NCBI GenBank assembly: GCA_964412845.1
Contig: CAYPQM010000263.1
Coordinates: 1-5,704 of the forward strand
DNA from: JAWWPY01 sp964412845
Lineage (GTDB): Bacteria > Actinomycetota > Actinomycetes > Streptosporangiales > Streptosporangiaceae
Direction: 5' to 3'
Length of the DNA stretch: 5,704 nucleotides
Positions 4,256 to 5,704 of this stretch are shown piece after piece. Below the pieces are notes generated by a model. It had not been told where the DNA came from. It ran no database searches and was given only the letters and a program-made list of their open reading frames with translations. The stretch's first letter is position 1. Every line of letters begins with the position of its first letter. The translations under genes were made by a program, and so were the position numbers.

Positions 4256-5317
4256 TCAGGAATGTGGGGGTGCCACGCTGTCGCGGCTGACCAGTCTCGG
4301 GGTGAGCATCCTTCGGTCGCCGAAGTGGTGGCCGCTGTGGATCTGAGCCAGCAGCAGGTCGAGGCTGGCGGTGGCGACCGCGTCGAAGTCCGGGCGGATT
4401 GTGGTCAGCGGCGGGATGAAGTATTCCGCCTCGGGCACGTCGTCGAAGCCGACCACGCTGATGTCCTCCGGTACGCGCCGGCCACATTCGTGCAGCGCCC
4501 GCAGAATGCCCAGGGCTAGGTGGTCATTGGCGGCGAACACGGCGGTCACGTCGTTCATCCGGGCCAGGATCTGGCCGGTGCGGTAGCCGGAGGCTGCAGA
4601 CCAGTCGGCGGGCATGAGCGGCGGGATTTCGGCGCCCGCCTCGATCAGGGCTCGCTGCCACCCGGCGATACGGCCCTGGCTGTCGAACCAGTCGTTGGGC
4701 CCGGACACGTGCCACACCGTACGGTGCCCGGCTTCGAGCAGATGGGCGGTCGCGGCGTATGCCCCGGCGTCCTGGTCCACGGTCACCAATTCGGTCGGCC
4801 ATCGCGGGTCGCCGTCCACGTTGACCAGCGGGATGTCGTCGGGCAGGTCGTCCAGCGCACCGTGCGCGGACTCGACCGGCGCGATGACCACCAGGCCTGC
4901 CACCCGCTGGTCCAGCAGGCGGCCGATCGCGTCGGCGACCGGCCGGCGATCGAGCGTGCGGACGCTCTCGACGTTGACAGCGAATCCGTGCTGCAGCGCC
5001 TTCTCGGCCAGCGCGGTGAGGGTCGCCGCCGGGCCGTAGAGGGTTGAGAAGCGGGAGACGAAGCCGATGACCTGGGACGTCCCGGTGGCGAGCACGCGGG
5101 CGGCCCGGTTGGGGCGGTAGCCCAGCTCGGTGATTGCCGCCCGCACCCGTATCCGGGTCTGTTCCCGGACGTTGGGGTGGTCGTTGAGGACCCGCGAAAC
5201 GGTCTGGTGCGAGACGCCCGCCAGCTTGGCGACGTCCGTCATCGCCGGCTCGCGGACGGGCTTGACCACCTGCGTCCTCACTTGGCTGCCGGGGTTCGGC
5301 GGATTGTGGCTGCACAT
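4256..5317 (-). CDS. LacI-family transcriptional regulator
   Basis: A complete LacI/GalR-type regulator that should bind operator DNA as a dimer and release or bind it in response to a small ligand, usually a sugar. From ATG 5317 it has 353 residues. The N-terminal helix-turn-helix is MTDVAKLAGVSHQTVSRVLN (26-45). The hinge-helix motif YRPNRAARVLATG is at 67-79. The periplasmic-binding-like effector domain follows from about 83 to the end, including GLVVIAP (141-147), VFAANDHLALGIL (260-272) and SVVGFDDVP (287-295). The start is uncertain: none of ATG 5317, GTG 5281 or ATG 5242 has a clear ribosome site. ATG 5242 leaves almost nothing before helix 1; third-position GC is high from about 5281 on. 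Operator-like sites upstream suggest autoregulation. The ligand and target genes are not visible. Confidence 0.95.
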   Translation of the reverse strand: MCSHNPPNPGSQVRTQVVKPVREPAMTDVAKLAGVSHQTVSRVLNDHPNVREQTRIRVRAAITELGYRPNRAARVLATGTSQVIGFVSRFSTLYGPAATLTALAEKALQHGFAVNVESVRTLDRRPVADAIGRLLDQRVAGLVVIAPVESAHGALDDLPDDIPLVNVDGDPRWPTELVTVDQDAGAYAATAHLLEAGHRTVWHVSGPNDWFDSQGRIAGWQRALIEAGAEIPPLMPADWSAASGYRTGQILARMNDVTAVFAANDHLALGILRALHECGRRVPEDISVVGFDDVPEAEYFIPPLTTIRPDFDAVATASLDLLLAQIHSGHHFGDRRMLTPRLVSRDSVAPPHS

Positions 5318-5474
5318 CACTGTAGCCGCGGCCGTTCGCTCGGATGACGGCCATTTCCGGCAGATGGCCGCGGCCACCACTGCGAGGGCCAGGACGATCC
5401 CGCCGGCTCCCGCTCACCGATCCGGATGGAGCAGTACGACATCGACGCTCAAGGATGATGTTGGTATCCGGTGA

Positions 5475-5504
5475 ATTATGAGCGCTAACAACCATGAAGG
5501 TCAA
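5475..5504 (-). promoter_or_regulatory. Promoter for the LacI-type gene
   Basis: On the minus strand TTGACC (5504-5499) and CATAAT (5480-5475) are separated by 18 bp; each hexamer matches five of six bases of the vegetative sigma consensus, which is unusually good for such GC-rich DNA. Transcription should start near 5468, giving a leader of roughly 150 nt to ATG 5317. An operator-like palindrome overlaps the -10 and the spacer, as expected for repression. Confidence 0.65.
5478..5489. promoter_or_regulatory. LacI-type operator, imperfect copy
   Basis: ATGAGCGCTAAC matches the perfect palindrome at 5578-5589 at 10 of 12 bases, and both are followed by AA. The central GCGC with flanking half-sites is the standard LacI/GalR operator form. 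It overlaps the -10 hexamer of the minus-strand promoter, so binding here should repress the regulator's own gene. Confidence 0.65.
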
Positions 5505-5562
5505 CAGGCGCCGGGCACTTGATAACAATAGGCGCTCACCGCGCAAAACGGGCGCGAGGGCC

Positions 5563-5592
5563 TTGACGCGAGGAAAAGTTAGCGCTAACAAT
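5563..5592 (+). promoter_or_regulatory. Outward-facing promoter for a gene beyond the window
   Basis: TTGACG (5563-5568) is followed after 18 bp by AACAAT (5587-5592), or after 17 bp by TAACAA. The -35 is good and the -10 is moderate. Transcription would start near 5599 and run off the right edge. The perfect operator palindrome lies between the two hexamers and touches the -10, so the unseen downstream gene is probably repressed by a LacI-type protein. Confidence 0.5.
5578..5589. promoter_or_regulatory. LacI-type operator, perfect palindrome
   Basis: GTTAGCGCTAAC is a perfect 12-bp palindrome. TTAGCGCTAA-type sequences with a central CpG are a recognised operator form for LacI-family regulators in actinomycetes. 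The site is embedded in the plus-strand promoter and lies exactly 100 bp from the imperfect copy. Its regulator is most likely the adjacent gene, but that is inferred from proximity. Confidence 0.75.
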
Positions 5593-5704
5593 AAGCCCAC
5601 CGTACGCAGTGGTCACCTGGGCGGCATCCGGTCGAAACATCGCCGGACGCGCCCAGAGGGCCGACTCACCGCCGCCGGCGGACGAGGTGCCGCTGACAAG
5701 ACAG
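5593..5704. other. Leader region at right edge, no gene assigned
   Basis: No ribosome binding site or recognisable coding start is visible. A plus-strand frame from GTG 5609 stays open to the edge (32 codons, ending PPPADEVPLTRQ). It could be the beginning of the operator-controlled gene, but it is too short and lacks a ribosome site. More likely this is the 5' leader of a gene that starts outside the window. Confidence 0.3.

Noticed and set aside
4116..4487. Minus-strand frame of 123 codons running past the LacI stop.
   Set aside because: Most of it is an out-of-frame shadow of the LacI gene; the tail beyond 4256 shows no recognisable domain, and the LacI C-terminus looks complete.
4524..5600. 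Minus-strand frame of 358 codons.
   Set aside because: It lies one frame off the LacI-type gene, is Arg/Pro/Gly-rich with no domain, and covers the promoter and operators.

Overview
The window is high-GC DNA with strongly GC-biased third codon positions and GTG starts. It carries an actinobacterial-type Ser/Thr kinase, membrane proteins with Pro/Ser/Thr-rich stalks, and a LacI-type regulator with a TTAGCGCTAA-type operator. This points to a high-GC actinomycete of the mycelial kind; the genus cannot be read from the sequence. All complete genes look intact and no insertion sequence, integrase, CRISPR, rRNA or tRNA was seen.

Layout, left to right. Positions 1-1902 hold a minus-strand cluster read right to left: a putative 36-residue single-span membrane protein (1792-1902), a 213-residue single-pass membrane protein with an extracellular two-cysteine domain (1087-1728), and a Ser/Thr protein kinase (1-1046). 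The kinase's Pro/His-rich tail leaves the window within an 18-bp tandem repeat. A 297-bp divergent intergenic region (1903-2199) contains a 14-bp palindrome and an array of five units of about 21 bp, each with a GGT-N2-ACC-type dyad. It is followed by a plus-strand gene for a predicted surface lipoprotein with an HNH-like nuclease motif (2200-2862). That gene converges, across a small hairpin, on a YCII-domain gene (2905-3243, minus), which may be leaderless. Divergent from it is a second single-pass or secreted protein with a stalk and a four-cysteine C-terminal domain (3468-4004, plus), which carries the only TTA leucine codon I noticed in the genes here. A strong 12-bp hairpin (4079-4105) separates it from a convergent LacI-family regulator (4256-5317, minus).

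The best-supported regulatory story is at the right end. A perfect GTTAGCGCTAAC palindrome (5578-5589) and a 10/12 copy (5478-5489) lie exactly 100 bp apart. Each sits at the -10 side of an outward-facing TTGAC[G/C]-18-[A/C]A[C/T]AAT promoter. One promoter faces the LacI gene and the other faces out of the window. This is the layout expected for a LacI-type repressor controlling itself and a divergent, unseen gene, usually for carbohydrate use.

The left half is a cell-surface and signalling neighbourhood: a kinase, a stalked sensor-like membrane protein, a possible small membrane peptide, and a divergent lipoprotein that may share a control region with them through the 21-bp dyad array. A working link among these is an inference from layout only.
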